From positions 1 through 21,317 of the forward strand of contig CAKKRO010000195.1 of NCBI GenBank assembly GCA_919902625.1: DNA of 21,317 nt. Direction: 5' to 3'. Under the pieces are notes generated by a model. The model worked only from the letters and a program-made list of their open reading frames with translations. It ran no database searches and had not been told where the DNA came from. Of the stretch, positions 1 through 7,972 are shown piece by piece. The first letter of the stretch is position 1, and every line of letters begins with the position of its first letter. This DNA is from Nitrosomonadaceae bacterium. Lineage in GTDB: Bacteria; Pseudomonadota; Gammaproteobacteria; Burkholderiales; Nitrosomonadaceae. A program made the translations under genes and the position numbers.

Positions 1-33
1 TTATACTTTCTTGGATTTGTGCGGAGGGAGAAA

Positions 34-125
34 TGGCGGAGAAGGCGGGATTCGAACCCGCGGTACGGTTTGAGCCGTACACACGCTTTCCAGGCGTGCA
101 CCTTAAGCCGCTCGGTCACTTCTCC
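34..125 (-). tRNA. tRNA-Ser (anticodon GGA)
   Basis: On the minus strand the sequence folds as a class II tRNA. The acceptor stem GGAGAAG pairs with CTTCTCC, followed by discriminator G and an encoded CCA. The anticodon stem CACGC/GCGTG encloses the loop CTGGAAA, giving anticodon GGA, which reads UCC/UCU serine codons. A long variable arm (GTACGG/CCGTAC) is typical of tRNA-Ser, and the T arm GCGGG-TTCGAAT-CCCGC is intact. The coordinates include the CCA end. Confidence 0.97.
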
Positions 126-157
126 AATCTGTAAATCTGAATATAGGCAGGGGGCAA

Positions 158-186
158 AGAATAAACCAGATCTCATTTTCGGGCAA
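158..186 (-). promoter_or_regulatory. Probable sigma-70 promoter of tRNA-Ser
   Basis: On the minus strand a -35 box TTGCCC (181-186) and a -10 box TATTCT (158-163) are separated by 17 bp. The bases after the -10 box are C-rich, as in stable-RNA promoters under stringent control. Transcription would begin about 25 nt before the tRNA 5' end. The boxes are only moderate matches, so this is a probable rather than certain call. Confidence 0.55.
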
Positions 187-198
187 ATTTGTTTTTTG

Positions 199-287
199 AA
201 ATGACTCTCCTGAGCTGTACGACCTGAGATCCAATTAAGCTCTGGCAAGGAAGGATAATCAAGTTCAGGTAGCCTGGCGAGTCATTT
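199..287. repeat. 9-bp perfect inverted repeat, 71-bp spacer
   Basis: AAATGACTC at 199-207 is matched by its exact reverse complement GAGTCATTT at 279-287. The bases just inside show only patchy further complementarity. It lies in the non-coding stretch between tRNA-Ser and nfu, where I see no gene. It could be the ends of a small decayed element or a long RNA stem; chance is also possible at this length. Confidence 0.35.
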
Positions 288-428
288 GTTATGGGTAGAT
301 TGTCTTGATTATGTTTTCCAGGGATATGCCCGGACTTAGGGTTGATCGACTGTGCGAATGGGAGAAGCGGTTCATGTTATCCTGGTTTTCGCTATATAGA
401 ATAGTTATGCGCCTCAAAAATGGATACT

Positions 429-452
429 TGGTCAATGGTCAATGGTCAATGG
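429..452. repeat. 7-bp tandem repeat (TGGTCAA x3)
   Basis: Three exact head-to-tail copies of TGGTCAA plus the first three bases of a fourth lie 18 bp beyond the nfu stop codon. On the minus strand the unit reads TTGACCA. No function is evident; such short arrays often vary in copy number through replication slippage. Confidence 0.8.
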
Positions 453-470
453 CTTAGAATTTCTTTCTTA

Positions 471-1031
471 TTAGCTTGCGATAACCTGAATATCAGGTTC
501 GATCGTTTTTAACATATTCTCAATCCCTTTCAGCGTACCTGATATAGAACTTGGGCAAGTGCCACATGCTCCTTGGTAGTGGATTCGCAAGATATTGCCT
601 TTAAGCCCCAATACGTGCAAATCACCGCCATCGTGTTGCAAATAGGGGCGCACTTCCTCATCCAGTAAAACATTGATTCTTTCCAGCCGTAATTGATCTT
701 CCGGGCTTAAATCAACTAATGCGTTACTGGCAGCAGCTACCGTTTCAGCAGATTGAGCGGAAGCGGCTGGTGCCGCCCGAATGGGATCTGCGATTTCTCG
801 TGCCAGATCTTGCCAGTTGGCTTCACCATCTTGCGTAACCGTGATCCAATGATCAATGTAAAAAACATTCGTGACATGATCAATATCAAATAGCGCCGAG
901 GCCAGAGGATCATCCTTGGCGGCTTCGGCATTATCGAATGATCGCGCGATTCCCCAGGTCAAGGGTTCCTTGAGGATAAACTTCAAAGCATTTTTGTTCG
1001 GTGTTCCTTCGATATCAGCAATTTTTGGCAT
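471..1031 (-). CDS. nfu: Nfu-type iron-sulfur cluster scaffold/carrier protein
   Basis: This 186-residue protein has two parts: an N-terminal Nfu_N-like domain (about residues 1-85, beginning MPKIADIEGTPN and containing ALKFILKEPLTWG) and a C-terminal NifU-like domain (about 113-186) with the CGTC motif (Cys156, Cys159). The two cysteines bind a bridging [4Fe-4S] cluster in the family and pass it to apo-proteins in the cytosol. A 25-residue alanine- and serine-rich linker joins the domains. The reading frame stays open upstream to a TTG at 1124, but family similarity begins at the ATG at 1031, so I chose that start; neither has a clear Shine-Dalgarno. It is the last gene of the suf locus, 143 bp beyond sufU, so it may be co-transcribed or have its own promoter. 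Confidence 0.92.
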   Translation of the reverse strand: MPKIADIEGTPNKNALKFILKEPLTWGIARSFDNAEAAKDDPLASALFDIDHVTNVFYIDHWITVTQDGEANWQDLAREIADPIRAAPAASAQSAETVAAASNALVDLSPEDQLRLERINVLLDEEVRPYLQHDGGDLHVLGLKGNILRIHYQGACGTCPSSISGTLKGIENMLKTIEPDIQVIAS

Positions 1032-1174
1032 TTTGGTTTTTATATATACTGAGTTATGCAATTCGTATTCATGAAGGTTGTTTGAGCATCGATGACGGGA
1101 TCGTATTAGGTGGTTAGCGCTCAATTGGTTTGATATATGCGCAAATCACACAAGCTAAGTGCTACTCAATCAAG

Positions 1175-1654
1175 TCAAAGTTTGCTTGATACAGCTTGCG
1201 CTGAATCATTATTTTCAGTCGATGCGTTATCTATTGAATTGAGTGCGGCTTGTAGCGTGTGCCAAGGCAAGATGGCGCATTTAACTCGTGTGGGTAGGTC
1301 ACGTATGCCCGAAAAAATTGTCAGTCGTCCCAGATGATGCGGGTGATCAATATCCAGTTTGCCAGTGGCCAATTCCCGAAACTCATGGATTAAAATTTCC
1401 GCATCCAAACGAGATCTTCCTTTGACAGCGGCTGTCATCATCGAAGCGGAAGCCTTACAAATGGCGCAGGATTCACCTTCAAATGCGATGTTATTAATCT
1501 GATCATTTTCAAGTTGCAAGGTGATATCCAAACGGTCTCCACATAAGGGGTTATGGCCCACTGCATGGTGACTGGCATAATCCAGTTTGCCATAATTACG
1601 TGGTTTTCTGTTATGGTCGAGTATGACTTCCTGATACAGTGATTTTGTGACCAT
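1175..1654 (-). CDS. sufU: SufU-type sulfur-transfer protein
   Basis: The 159-residue protein belongs to the IscU/SufU fold family. It has the expected ligand set: Cys38 and Asp40 in the NPLCGDR motif, Cys63 in GESCAICKAS, and Cys126 in RVKCAILPW. About 20 residues between the second and third ligands, present in SufU but not in IscU, are also seen. SufU proteins bind zinc and accept persulfide sulfur from SufS for delivery to SufBCD. The ATG overlaps the sufS stop by one base (TAATG), which implies translational coupling with the desulfurase, its expected partner. No SufE is seen in the locus. The last 20 or so residues are a low-complexity tail of no clear role. An IscU-like scaffold role is less likely because of the insertion and the SufS neighbour. 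Confidence 0.93.
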   Translation of the reverse strand: MVTKSLYQEVILDHNRKPRNYGKLDYASHHAVGHNPLCGDRLDITLQLENDQINNIAFEGESCAICKASASMMTAAVKGRSRLDAEILIHEFRELATGKLDIDHPHHLGRLTIFSGIRDLPTRVKCAILPWHTLQAALNSIDNASTENNDSAQAVSSKL

Positions 1655-2913
1655 TATAAAAAAACCTTTTGTACTGTTTTAATACCGGCGATCAAAGCAT
1701 CCACTTCTGTTTTTCTATTGTAAAAGGCAAATGAAGCACGAGAAGTGGCTGGTACTTTAAAGCGCTGCATCACAGGCTGTGCGCAGTGATGTCCGGTGCG
1801 GACTGCAATGCCATCCTGATTCAGAATTGTGCCAATATCATGCGGATGAATACCGTCGATCGTAAAGGAAATGACAGCCGTTTTTTCTGCGGCCGTACCA
1901 ATGATTCTGACACCTGGAATCTCATTAAGGCATTCAGTCGCATAATCCAGCAAGGCCAGTTCATAAGCTGCGATAGATTTAATGCCAATGGCCATTAAAT
2001 AATCAATGGCAGCGCCAAAACCAATCGCAGCGGCAATAGGTGGGGTGCCCGCTTCAAATTTATGTGGAATGGTGTTGTAGGTGGTCTTTTCGAAAGAGAC
2101 CGAGGCAATCATGTCACCGCCGCCTTTAAAGGGTTGCATGGCTTCAAGTAAAGCAGCCTTGCCGTAGAGTATGCCGACTCCGGTAGGGCCACATAGTTTG
2201 TGTGCGGAAAAGGCATAGAAATCACAATCGAGCGCTTGTACATCCACAATGATATGCGGTGCTGCCTGTGCACCATCAATCAAGACAGGAACGCCGTGTT
2301 GATGTGCAAAATCAATCATTCTCTTAATGGGATTGATGGTACCGAGTGCATTGGATACATGAATTAAACCAACGAATTTGGTGCGTTCATTAAAAAGTTT
2401 TTCGTATTCATCAACTTCCAGCTCGCCTTTATCATTGATGGGAACGACGCGAATTTTTGCACCTTTCTCATTCGCCAGCATTTGCCAGGGCACAATATTG
2501 GAATGATGCTCCAGCGTGGTCAGGATAATTTCATCGCCCGCTTTGATAAATTTACGGCCATAACCGTGCATGACCAGATTAATTGAATCGGTCGTGCCAC
2601 TGGTAAATATAATTTCTCTGTCTTCGCGGGCATTGATAAATTGCTGCAATCTGCAACGCGCCTTGTGATACTCCATCGTGGCAACTTCGGATAGATAGTG
2701 GACGGCACGATTGATATTCGCATGTTGCGTGGTCTGATAGCGCACCAAACGGTCAATGACTTGTTGCGGCATTTGACTGGATGCTGCATTATCCAGATAA
2801 ATAAGCGGTTTGCCGTCTATTTTAAGTTTAAGGATAGGGAAGTCAGCGCGAATCTTTTCCCAATCAAGATCAGAGAAAGCTTCAGATTTCAGAGAGACAT
2901 CGACTGAGTCCAT
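1654..2913 (-). CDS. sufS: Cysteine desulfurase SufS (group II)
   Basis: This 419-residue PLP enzyme removes sulfur from L-cysteine, giving alanine and an enzyme-bound persulfide for Fe-S assembly. The PLP lysine is Lys239 in FSAHKLCGPTGVG, preceded by the cofactor-binding LEHHSN motif (residues 135-140) and the LIDGAQ aspartate. The active-site cysteine is Cys377 in RTGHHCAQP, with the short RxGHHCA loop of group II (SufS/CsdA) enzymes rather than the long loop of IscS. The length is normal for the family. It overlaps sufD upstream by one base and sufU downstream by one base (TAATG in both cases), so it is clearly inside one operon. The neighbouring sufU is the likely sulfur acceptor. Confidence 0.97.
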   Translation of the reverse strand: MDSVDVSLKSEAFSDLDWEKIRADFPILKLKIDGKPLIYLDNAASSQMPQQVIDRLVRYQTTQHANINRAVHYLSEVATMEYHKARCRLQQFINAREDREIIFTSGTTDSINLVMHGYGRKFIKAGDEIILTTLEHHSNIVPWQMLANEKGAKIRVVPINDKGELEVDEYEKLFNERTKFVGLIHVSNALGTINPIKRMIDFAHQHGVPVLIDGAQAAPHIIVDVQALDCDFYAFSAHKLCGPTGVGILYGKAALLEAMQPFKGGGDMIASVSFEKTTYNTIPHKFEAGTPPIAAAIGFGAAIDYLMAIGIKSIAAYELALLDYATECLNEIPGVRIIGTAAEKTAVISFTIDGIHPHDIGTILNQDGIAVRTGHHCAQPVMQRFKVPATSRASFAFYNRKTEVDALIAGIKTVQKVFL

Positions 2914-4217
2914 TATTCATTACTCTGAGTTTGATTAAGGACTGCTTGCTCCAATTGCTGTCTGAGCGAGGTGACAGGAATGCGGCGAATGATTTCTGCT
3001 CCAAATGCGTAGGTTAATAAATTGCGTGCGGCTGCTTCTGATAGACCGCGGCTTTCCAGATAGAAGATTTCCTCCTGCTCCAACTGCCCAACCGTTGCGC
3101 CGTGCGCGCATTTGACATCATCAGCAAAAATTTCGAGTTGCGGTTTAGTATCCACTTGTGCGGTACTGCTGAGTAGCAAATTTCGACTGGATTGCGATGA
3201 GTTTGTACGTTGCGCATGAGGGCGTACCATAATTTTCCCATTAAACACAGCATGTGCTGAGCCATCGACAATACATTTATGCTGTTGATGACTGGTGCCA
3301 TTTGGTTTTATATGGTCGATACAGGTATGCGTATCTGCCAGTTGGTGATCTGAAATCAGAGTCAGTCCATCGATGACACATTCTGCCGCTTCATCAGTTA
3401 AATGAACATCCAGGTTATAGCGGGAAATCCGTGATCCCAGTGAAACGCTGATCGATTGGTAATTGCTGGCACGGGCAAGTGAAACTGCACAGTTTGCCAA
3501 ATGGAAGGCTTGAGTGTTTTCACGTTGAACACGGATATGCTGGACATGTGCATTGGCTGCCAAACTGATCTCGGTGACGGAATTGGTAATATAAGTTGCT
3601 TTCTGAAGGGATACATAATCTTCAATAATCGTGACCTGACTCCCTGTTTCAGCTACCAATAAACAGCGTGGATAACTGGTGACCTCACTTTGAGCCGCAA
3701 TAAATAAAAGATGAATCGGTTCATTAATGGTGGTGTTCTTTGGAACAATTATCAATGCGGCATCACGCAGGAATGCTGTATTCAATGCGGCAAATACGTT
3801 GTGCTCATATTGAGCGTATTGCCCCAGGTGAGATTCCAGAATGGCAGAGTGAGTGGATAGAAAATCCGGTAAGTTACCCGCCACAAGCGCTGTGTGGTCG
3901 GTTATTCTGGATAGTTCTGGAGAATAATAGCCATCAACAAATACCAAACGATTTTCTGCTTCCTTGAGACACAAGTGTTCAATATCATGTGCTTGCAGCC
4001 TGCATTCAGCCTGTGAGGGTTGATAGGGTAAGCGGGCTAAAGGTGAAATATCCGTAAAACGCCATTCCTCATCACGTTTGGCCGGCAATTTCTGCGTACT
4101 GACACGGTCAATTGCTTGATTACGTAAATTGTTGAACCAGGATATTGATTCTGTGGGCTTTATAGACCACGATTTAAGCAAACACTCAAGGTAATTATTG
4201 CTGATTATTTCACTCAT
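2913..4217 (-). CDS. sufD: Fe-S cluster assembly protein SufD
   Basis: The 434-residue protein is a SufB/SufD-type beta-helix subunit of the SufBC2D scaffold complex. The C-terminal family signature DDVKCAHGATVGQLE is present, with Cys370 and His372; the histidine is the conserved SufD residue implicated at the SufB-SufD interface where clusters form. The following EEIFYLESRGLSEAAARNLL segment is the part that docks to SufC. The start codon overlaps the end of sufC by 4 bp (ATGA), and the stop overlaps sufS by 1 bp. The N-terminal third is more divergent, as is usual for SufD. In E. coli SufD is needed for iron entry; I infer the same here. Confidence 0.95.
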   Translation of the reverse strand: MSEIISNNYLECLLKSWSIKPTESISWFNNLRNQAIDRVSTQKLPAKRDEEWRFTDISPLARLPYQPSQAECRLQAHDIEHLCLKEAENRLVFVDGYYSPELSRITDHTALVAGNLPDFLSTHSAILESHLGQYAQYEHNVFAALNTAFLRDAALIIVPKNTTINEPIHLLFIAAQSEVTSYPRCLLVAETGSQVTIIEDYVSLQKATYITNSVTEISLAANAHVQHIRVQRENTQAFHLANCAVSLARASNYQSISVSLGSRISRYNLDVHLTDEAAECVIDGLTLISDHQLADTHTCIDHIKPNGTSHQQHKCIVDGSAHAVFNGKIMVRPHAQRTNSSQSSRNLLLSSTAQVDTKPQLEIFADDVKCAHGATVGQLEQEEIFYLESRGLSEAAARNLLTYAFGAEIIRRIPVTSLRQQLEQAVLNQTQSNE

Positions 4218-5008
4218 GCGGACGCCCCTGCAACTGAGCGCTTGCTGTCATTAACCCAGTCATAGCCACGAGTTTCCAGTTCCAATGCCAGTTCCTTGCC
4301 ACCCGTCATGACGATGCGGCCAGCCTGCATGACGTGTACAAAATCAGGCACGATATAGTCCAGCAGCCGTTGATAATGCGTGACTAGAATCGTTGCATTG
4401 TTTTTATGGGCAATTTGATTGACGCCATTGGCCACCGTTTTAAGTGCATCAATATCAAGGCCTGAATCCATTTCATCGAGAATGCTTAGCGTTGGCTCCA
4501 GAAGCGCCATTTGCAAAATTTCATTACGTTTTTTCTCGCCACCAGAAAAACCTTCGTTAACACTGCGATCTAGAAAATCAGGTTTTATTTCCAGTAATTT
4601 CATTTTTTCGCGTACAAAGTCATCAAATTCAAGAGGATCCAATTCCTCTTTGCCACGTTGTGTTTGTACGGTATTGTAGGCCAAGCGAAGAAACTGGGTA
4701 TTGGCTACGCCAGGGATCTCAATGGGATATTGAAAAGCCAAAAATAATCCGGCACGAGCACGTTCCTCAGGAGGCAATTCTAGTAAATTCCTGCCCTCAA
4801 ATTGAACAGATCCATCCGTTACTTCATAAGCGGAATGACCTGCCAATACCTTTGCAAATGTACTTTTGCCCGATCCGTTCAGCCCCATAATGGCGTGTAT
4901 TTCACCGCTTCTTACAGTTAAATCAATGCCTTTCAGAATTTCAGTGCCGTTGATGCTGGCACGCAGTCCTTGAACAGCAAGAATTGTTTTGCTATTTTCA
5001 TAAATCAT
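4214..5008 (-). CDS. sufC: Fe-S assembly ATPase SufC
   Basis: This 264-residue ABC-type ATPase is the soluble motor of the SufBC2D complex. It has Walker A GLNGSGKST (42-50), Q-loop AFQYP (91-95), the ABC signature SGGEKKRNE (155-163), Walker B LSILDEMDSGLD (174-185) and the switch histidine in THY (His211). There are no membrane segments, and the surrounding sufB and sufD distinguish it from transporter ATPases. It overlaps both sufB and sufD by 4 bp (ATGA), which suggests coupled translation and matched stoichiometry. About 10-15 residues longer at the termini than E. coli SufC, nothing else unusual. Confidence 0.98.
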   Translation of the reverse strand: MIYENSKTILAVQGLRASINGTEILKGIDLTVRSGEIHAIMGLNGSGKSTFAKVLAGHSAYEVTDGSVQFEGRNLLELPPEERARAGLFLAFQYPIEIPGVANTQFLRLAYNTVQTQRGKEELDPLEFDDFVREKMKLLEIKPDFLDRSVNEGFSGGEKKRNEILQMALLEPTLSILDEMDSGLDIDALKTVANGVNQIAHKNNATILVTHYQRLLDYIVPDFVHVMQAGRIVMTGGKELALELETRGYDWVNDSKRSVAGASA

Positions 5009-6441
5009 CCGACACTGCCCTCCAGCTTGAAGCTCAGTAACTTGGTAGCTTCAACTGCGAATTCCATCGGTAATTGCTGAAATACATCCTTACAAAACCC
5101 GTTGATAATCATTGAAACCGCTTCTTCTGCATCAATACCGCGTTGAGAAAAGTAAAAAAGCTGATCTTCACCAATTTTGGAAGTGGAAGCTTCATGTTCG
5201 ACTTTGGCGCTGTTATTGCGTACCTGAATATATGGAAAGGTATGTGCGCCGCATTGATCGCCAATCAACATGGAGTCACATTGCGAATAGTTTCGCGCAC
5301 CCTCGGCAGTCGGAGCAATGCGCACAAGACCGCGATAACTGCTGTTTGAATGGCCTGCTGAGATACCTTTGCTGACAATAGTGCTGCGTGTGTTTTTCCC
5401 CAAATGAATCATCTTGGTGCCGGTATCGGCTTGTTGATAATTATTGGTGACAGCTACCGAATAAAATTCACCGACAGAATTATCTCCACGCAAAATACAG
5501 GATGGATATTTCCAGGTAATTGCAGAACCGGTTTCAACCTGTGTCCAGGAAATTCTGGAATGATTGCCTTTTGCCAGACCCCGTTTGGTTACAAAATTGA
5601 ATATGCCTCCGACACCATTCTCATCGCCGGCATACCAGTTTTGTACCGTTGAGTATTTAATATCCGCATTATCCAATGCGATCAGCTCAACGACAGCCGC
5701 ATGGAGTTGATTGGTATCAAATCGAGGTGCGGTGCAGCCTTCAAGATAGGAGACAGATGCGCCTTCTTCAGCAATGATCAGTGTTCGTTCAAACTGCCCG
5801 GATCCTTCTGTGTTGATGCGAAAATAAGTTGACAGATCCATTGGGCATTTAACGCCTTTGGGAATGAAGCAGAAGGAACCATCAGTAAACACAGCAGAAT
5901 TCAATGCTGCAAAGTAGTTGTCGCCAACAGGAACAACAGACCCCAGGTATTTCTGAATAAGTTCCGGGTGGTTTTGTACAGCTTCCGAAATGGAACAAAA
6001 AATAATACCTACTTCAGCCAATTTTTCCTTATAGGTAGTAGCCACTGAAACACTATCAAAAATGACATCGACAGCAACGCCCGCAAGTGCAGCACGTTCG
6101 TGCATGGGTACGCCAAGCTTTTCAAATGTGCGCAATAATTCAGGATCAACTTCATCCATGCTGGCCAGTTTTTTCTTTGGCTTTGGTGCTGAATAGTAAC
6201 TGATTGCCTGAAAATCAATTTTTGGATAATGAACGTTCTGCCATTCAGGTTCAGTCATAGTCAGCCATTTTTGATAGGCTTTCAGACGAAAGGATAAGAG
6301 CCACTCCGGTTCATTCTTTTTTGCCGAAATTAGTCGGATAGTTTCTTCATTAAGTCCTTTTGGTGCAATGTCGGACTCGATTTCAGTGACGAAGCCATGT
6401 TTATACGGTTGATTAACCAGACTTTGCAATACTGCACTCAT
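5005..6441 (-). CDS. sufB: Fe-S cluster assembly scaffold SufB
   Basis: The 478-residue SufB protein is the main scaffold subunit on which nascent Fe-S clusters are built from SufS/SufU-derived sulfur. The core SufB signatures are present: NYFAALNSAVFTDGSFCFIPKG in the middle, ITWKYPSCILRGDNS, and the C-terminal QCDSMLIGDQCGAHTFPY with Cys397, followed by VEHEASTSKIGEDQLFYF containing His416 and Glu417. The length is typical. The ATG is preceded by AAGGAA about 11 bases upstream. It is the first gene of the tightly overlapping sufBCDSU block; a 102-bp gap separates it from sufA. No sequencing or frame problem is seen. Confidence 0.97.
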   Translation of the reverse strand: MSAVLQSLVNQPYKHGFVTEIESDIAPKGLNEETIRLISAKKNEPEWLLSFRLKAYQKWLTMTEPEWQNVHYPKIDFQAISYYSAPKPKKKLASMDEVDPELLRTFEKLGVPMHERAALAGVAVDVIFDSVSVATTYKEKLAEVGIIFCSISEAVQNHPELIQKYLGSVVPVGDNYFAALNSAVFTDGSFCFIPKGVKCPMDLSTYFRINTEGSGQFERTLIIAEEGASVSYLEGCTAPRFDTNQLHAAVVELIALDNADIKYSTVQNWYAGDENGVGGIFNFVTKRGLAKGNHSRISWTQVETGSAITWKYPSCILRGDNSVGEFYSVAVTNNYQQADTGTKMIHLGKNTRSTIVSKGISAGHSNSSYRGLVRIAPTAEGARNYSQCDSMLIGDQCGAHTFPYIQVRNNSAKVEHEASTSKIGEDQLFYFSQRGIDAEEAVSMIINGFCKDVFQQLPMEFAVEATKLLSFKLEGSVG

Positions 6442-6543
6442 TTGGTTTGTTCCTTTATTTTTTAGTATCTTTAGCTTAAAACAGATATCTTATATATGCC
6501 GGGCAGTCAGGTTATTCGTAAACTAGAAATGATTATGACTGGT

Positions 6544-6894
6544 TTAAATCTTAACAGATTCTTTCACGCTAAAACTATCTCCGCAGCCGCATGTATTATC
6601 AATATTGGGATTGATAAATTTAAAAGAGCTATTGAGGCCTTCCTTAGTAAAATCAATTTGTGATCCATCCAGATATGGTAAGCAATCGATATCTACAACA
6701 ATCTTGGTTGAGTGGGACTCGAATAATTGATCATCAGATTTGATTTCATCGGCATAATCAAATGTATAAGAAAATCCTGAACATCCGGTTTTCTTAATCC
6801 CAACTCGAAATGCAAGTCCTTTGCCCCGTTTTGTAAGCTGTTGCTGGATATGTTTTGCAGCATTCTCAGTTAATGTAATTGGCATACCATTCAT
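6544..6894 (-). CDS. sufA: A-type Fe-S carrier protein (SufA/IscA/ErpA family)
   Basis: The 116-residue protein is an HesB/IscA-family A-type carrier that accepts clusters from the scaffold and delivers them to target proteins. The three cluster cysteines are present: Cys38 in KTGCSGFSY, and Cys102 and Cys104 in NTCGCGDSF. Family members cannot be told apart reliably by sequence alone; the name sufA is given because the gene sits between iscR and sufB. An in-frame ATG three codons downstream (MPITLTENAA) is an equally good start, and no clear Shine-Dalgarno favours either. The gene is 191 bp beyond iscR. I found no IscR type-1 operator in that gap, so expression may come from the iscR promoter or an unrecognised one. 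Confidence 0.93.
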   Translation of the reverse strand: MNGMPITLTENAAKHIQQQLTKRGKGLAFRVGIKKTGCSGFSYTFDYADEIKSDDQLFESHSTKIVVDIDCLPYLDGSQIDFTKEGLNSSFKFINPNIDNTCGCGDSFSVKESVKI

Positions 6895-7085
6895 TTAACT
6901 TAATATTCTTAATTGATATCAGTTTCTTTTATTGAGGATTTTATATGATCAGATTCGTTAACTGATTACAATATCATCAGACTGATTGGACACGGATTCA
7001 ATCTAATTGTTCGGAGAAAATTACTTAGAAAATCATAGTGAAATTTCCAAAAATCGAAATCCTTAAATCAGCAGGCGCACAATTT

Positions 7086-7547
7086 CTATGCAGCCGTTGT
7101 TTCACGCATATCAATAAGCGGCGCAATTCCTTCATTTTCTTGATTCTTCTGATTATCAACCAGTTCCTTGAGTGTTACTGCGCCAAGATATTCAAAAATA
7201 AGTTCATTTAATTTGGCCCATAAATCATGCGTCATGCACTTTCCATCGTTATGGCAATTTTCTTTACCACCGCATTGAGTCGCATCAATAGGCTCATCCA
7301 CAGCAAGAATAATGTCGGCTACAGAAACCTTATCCAAATCTTTAGCAAGGCAATAACCGCCTCCAGGACCACGAACACTATCAACAAGTTCAGATTGACG
7401 CAGTTTTGCGAATAATTGTTCCAGATAAGACAGCGAAATTCTTTGACGTTGACTGATATCCGCTAACGTGACGGGATGATTGCTTTGTTGCAAAGCCAGA
7501 TCAAGTAGCGCTGTCACCGCAAATCTGCCTTTTGTTGTTAACCTCAT
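7086..7547 (-). CDS. iscR: Rrf2-family Fe-S sensing regulator IscR
   Basis: This 153-residue regulator begins MRLTTKGRFAVTALLDLAL, the typical IscR winged-helix start, with a recognition helix around residues 38-55 (SLSYLEQLFAKLRQSELVDSVRG continues to 60). The cluster ligands Cys92, Cys98, Cys104 and His107 fall at exactly the E. coli positions with C-x5-C-x5-C spacing, and Glu43, which governs site discrimination in E. coli, is present. With a [2Fe-2S] cluster, IscR represses type-1 sites; without it, it can still act at type-2 sites. A strong Shine-Dalgarno AAGGAG lies just before the ATG. The gene heads the suf locus and its promoter carries two type-1 sites, so negative autoregulation is very likely. 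The C-terminal tail after about residue 130 is unremarkable. Confidence 0.97.
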   Translation of the reverse strand: MRLTTKGRFAVTALLDLALQQSNHPVTLADISQRQRISLSYLEQLFAKLRQSELVDSVRGPGGGYCLAKDLDKVSVADIILAVDEPIDATQCGGKENCHNDGKCMTHDLWAKLNELIFEYLGAVTLKELVDNQKNQENEGIAPLIDMRETTAA

Positions 7548-7607
7548 ATTGGACTCCTTTTAAAAATCGGGTGGGTTGAATGTTGGAAATAAGTACGTGA
7601 ATCAGTA

Positions 7608-7632
7608 ATACCCGATTGATTTAGTCAACTAT
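7608..7632 (-). promoter_or_regulatory. IscR type-1 operator, promoter-proximal
   Basis: On the minus strand this 25-bp site begins ATAGTTGACT and ends CAATCGGGTAT, matching the E. coli type-1 IscR consensus (ATASYYGACT-RWWW-YAGTCRRSTAT) at nearly all fixed positions. It overlaps the -10 box and the presumed start of transcription, as expected for repression by holo-IscR. Confidence 0.85.
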
Positions 7633-7656
7633 ACAATACCTGATTAATTTGGTCAA
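7628..7656 (-). promoter_or_regulatory. Sigma-70 promoter of iscR (suf locus)
   Basis: On the minus strand a -35 box TTGACC (7651-7656) and a -10 box TATAGT (7628-7633) are separated by exactly 17 bp. The predicted start near 7621 leaves a leader of about 70 nt before the iscR ATG. Both boxes lie inside IscR operators, so occupancy by IscR should block RNA polymerase. Confidence 0.82.
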
Positions 7657-7660
7657 CTAT
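7636..7660 (-). promoter_or_regulatory. IscR type-1 operator, promoter-distal
   Basis: A second 25-bp site on the minus strand begins ATAGTTGACC and ends TAATCAGGTAT, a type-1 IscR match slightly weaker than the proximal copy. It starts 28 bp upstream of the first site and covers the -35 box. Tandem type-1 sites over one promoter resemble the arrangement at E. coli iscR. Confidence 0.8.
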
Positions 7661-7757
7661 AGAATTAAGAATTGTGAGTGATTCATAGTGCTTTGTTAGT
7701 ACGGTATTTATGCTGAGATATGCTCTGAAAGAAAAGGAGTTATTTTGAATGTAAAAA

Positions 7758-7798
7758 CTTACGGATAAATTCCGTAAGATTACAAAACCATTTTGTAA
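7758..7798. repeat. Two adjacent perfect hairpins
   Basis: CTTACGGA and TCCGTAAG (7758-7778) form an 8-bp stem with a 5-base loop. Just one base later, TTACAAAA and TTTTGTAA (7780-7798) form another 8-bp stem with a 3-base loop. They lie in the gene-free stretch 7661-8284 between divergent iscR and the multicopper oxidase gene. Read either way they could act as RNA structures; the second is A/T-rich and too weak to be a typical terminator alone. They may also be protein-binding sites. Confidence 0.6.
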
Positions 7799-7821
7799 CT
7801 TCAAACAACAAGGTGAGTCGG

Positions 7822-7876
7822 GGCAGAAAAATAGGTAGCGGATTTGCGCGGATTGTGCAAATTTATGGAATCTGCC
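7822..7876. other. Nested inverted repeats, possible structured RNA
   Basis: An outer stem GGCAGA (7822-7827) / TCTGCC (7871-7876) encloses an inner 8-bp stem ATTTGCGC (7842-7849) / GTGCAAAT (7855-7862) with one G-T pair. No open reading frame with coding character is seen. I know of no matching RNA family. Confidence 0.35.
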
Positions 7877-7972
7877 AGTGGTATCCGGGCCGGAAAAACA
7901 TCTGCAGGCAATGAGTTGCTGTTGTGTTTATAAAAATTACTGCAAATGTTACTGCATTTTACGTTCGCTTGA

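Noticed and set aside
1032..1124. Extended N-terminus of Nfu from the TTG at 1124
   Set aside because: The extra 31 residues do not resemble the family and the TTG has no Shine-Dalgarno; conserved sequence begins at the ATG at 1031.
1137..1337. Plus-strand open frame opposite sufU
   Set aside because: It lies antisense to a well-conserved gene and has no coding signature of its own.
6442..6543. IscR type-1 operator upstream of sufB
   Set aside because: One half-site resembles ATAACCTGACT but has an extra base, and the other half does not match the consensus.
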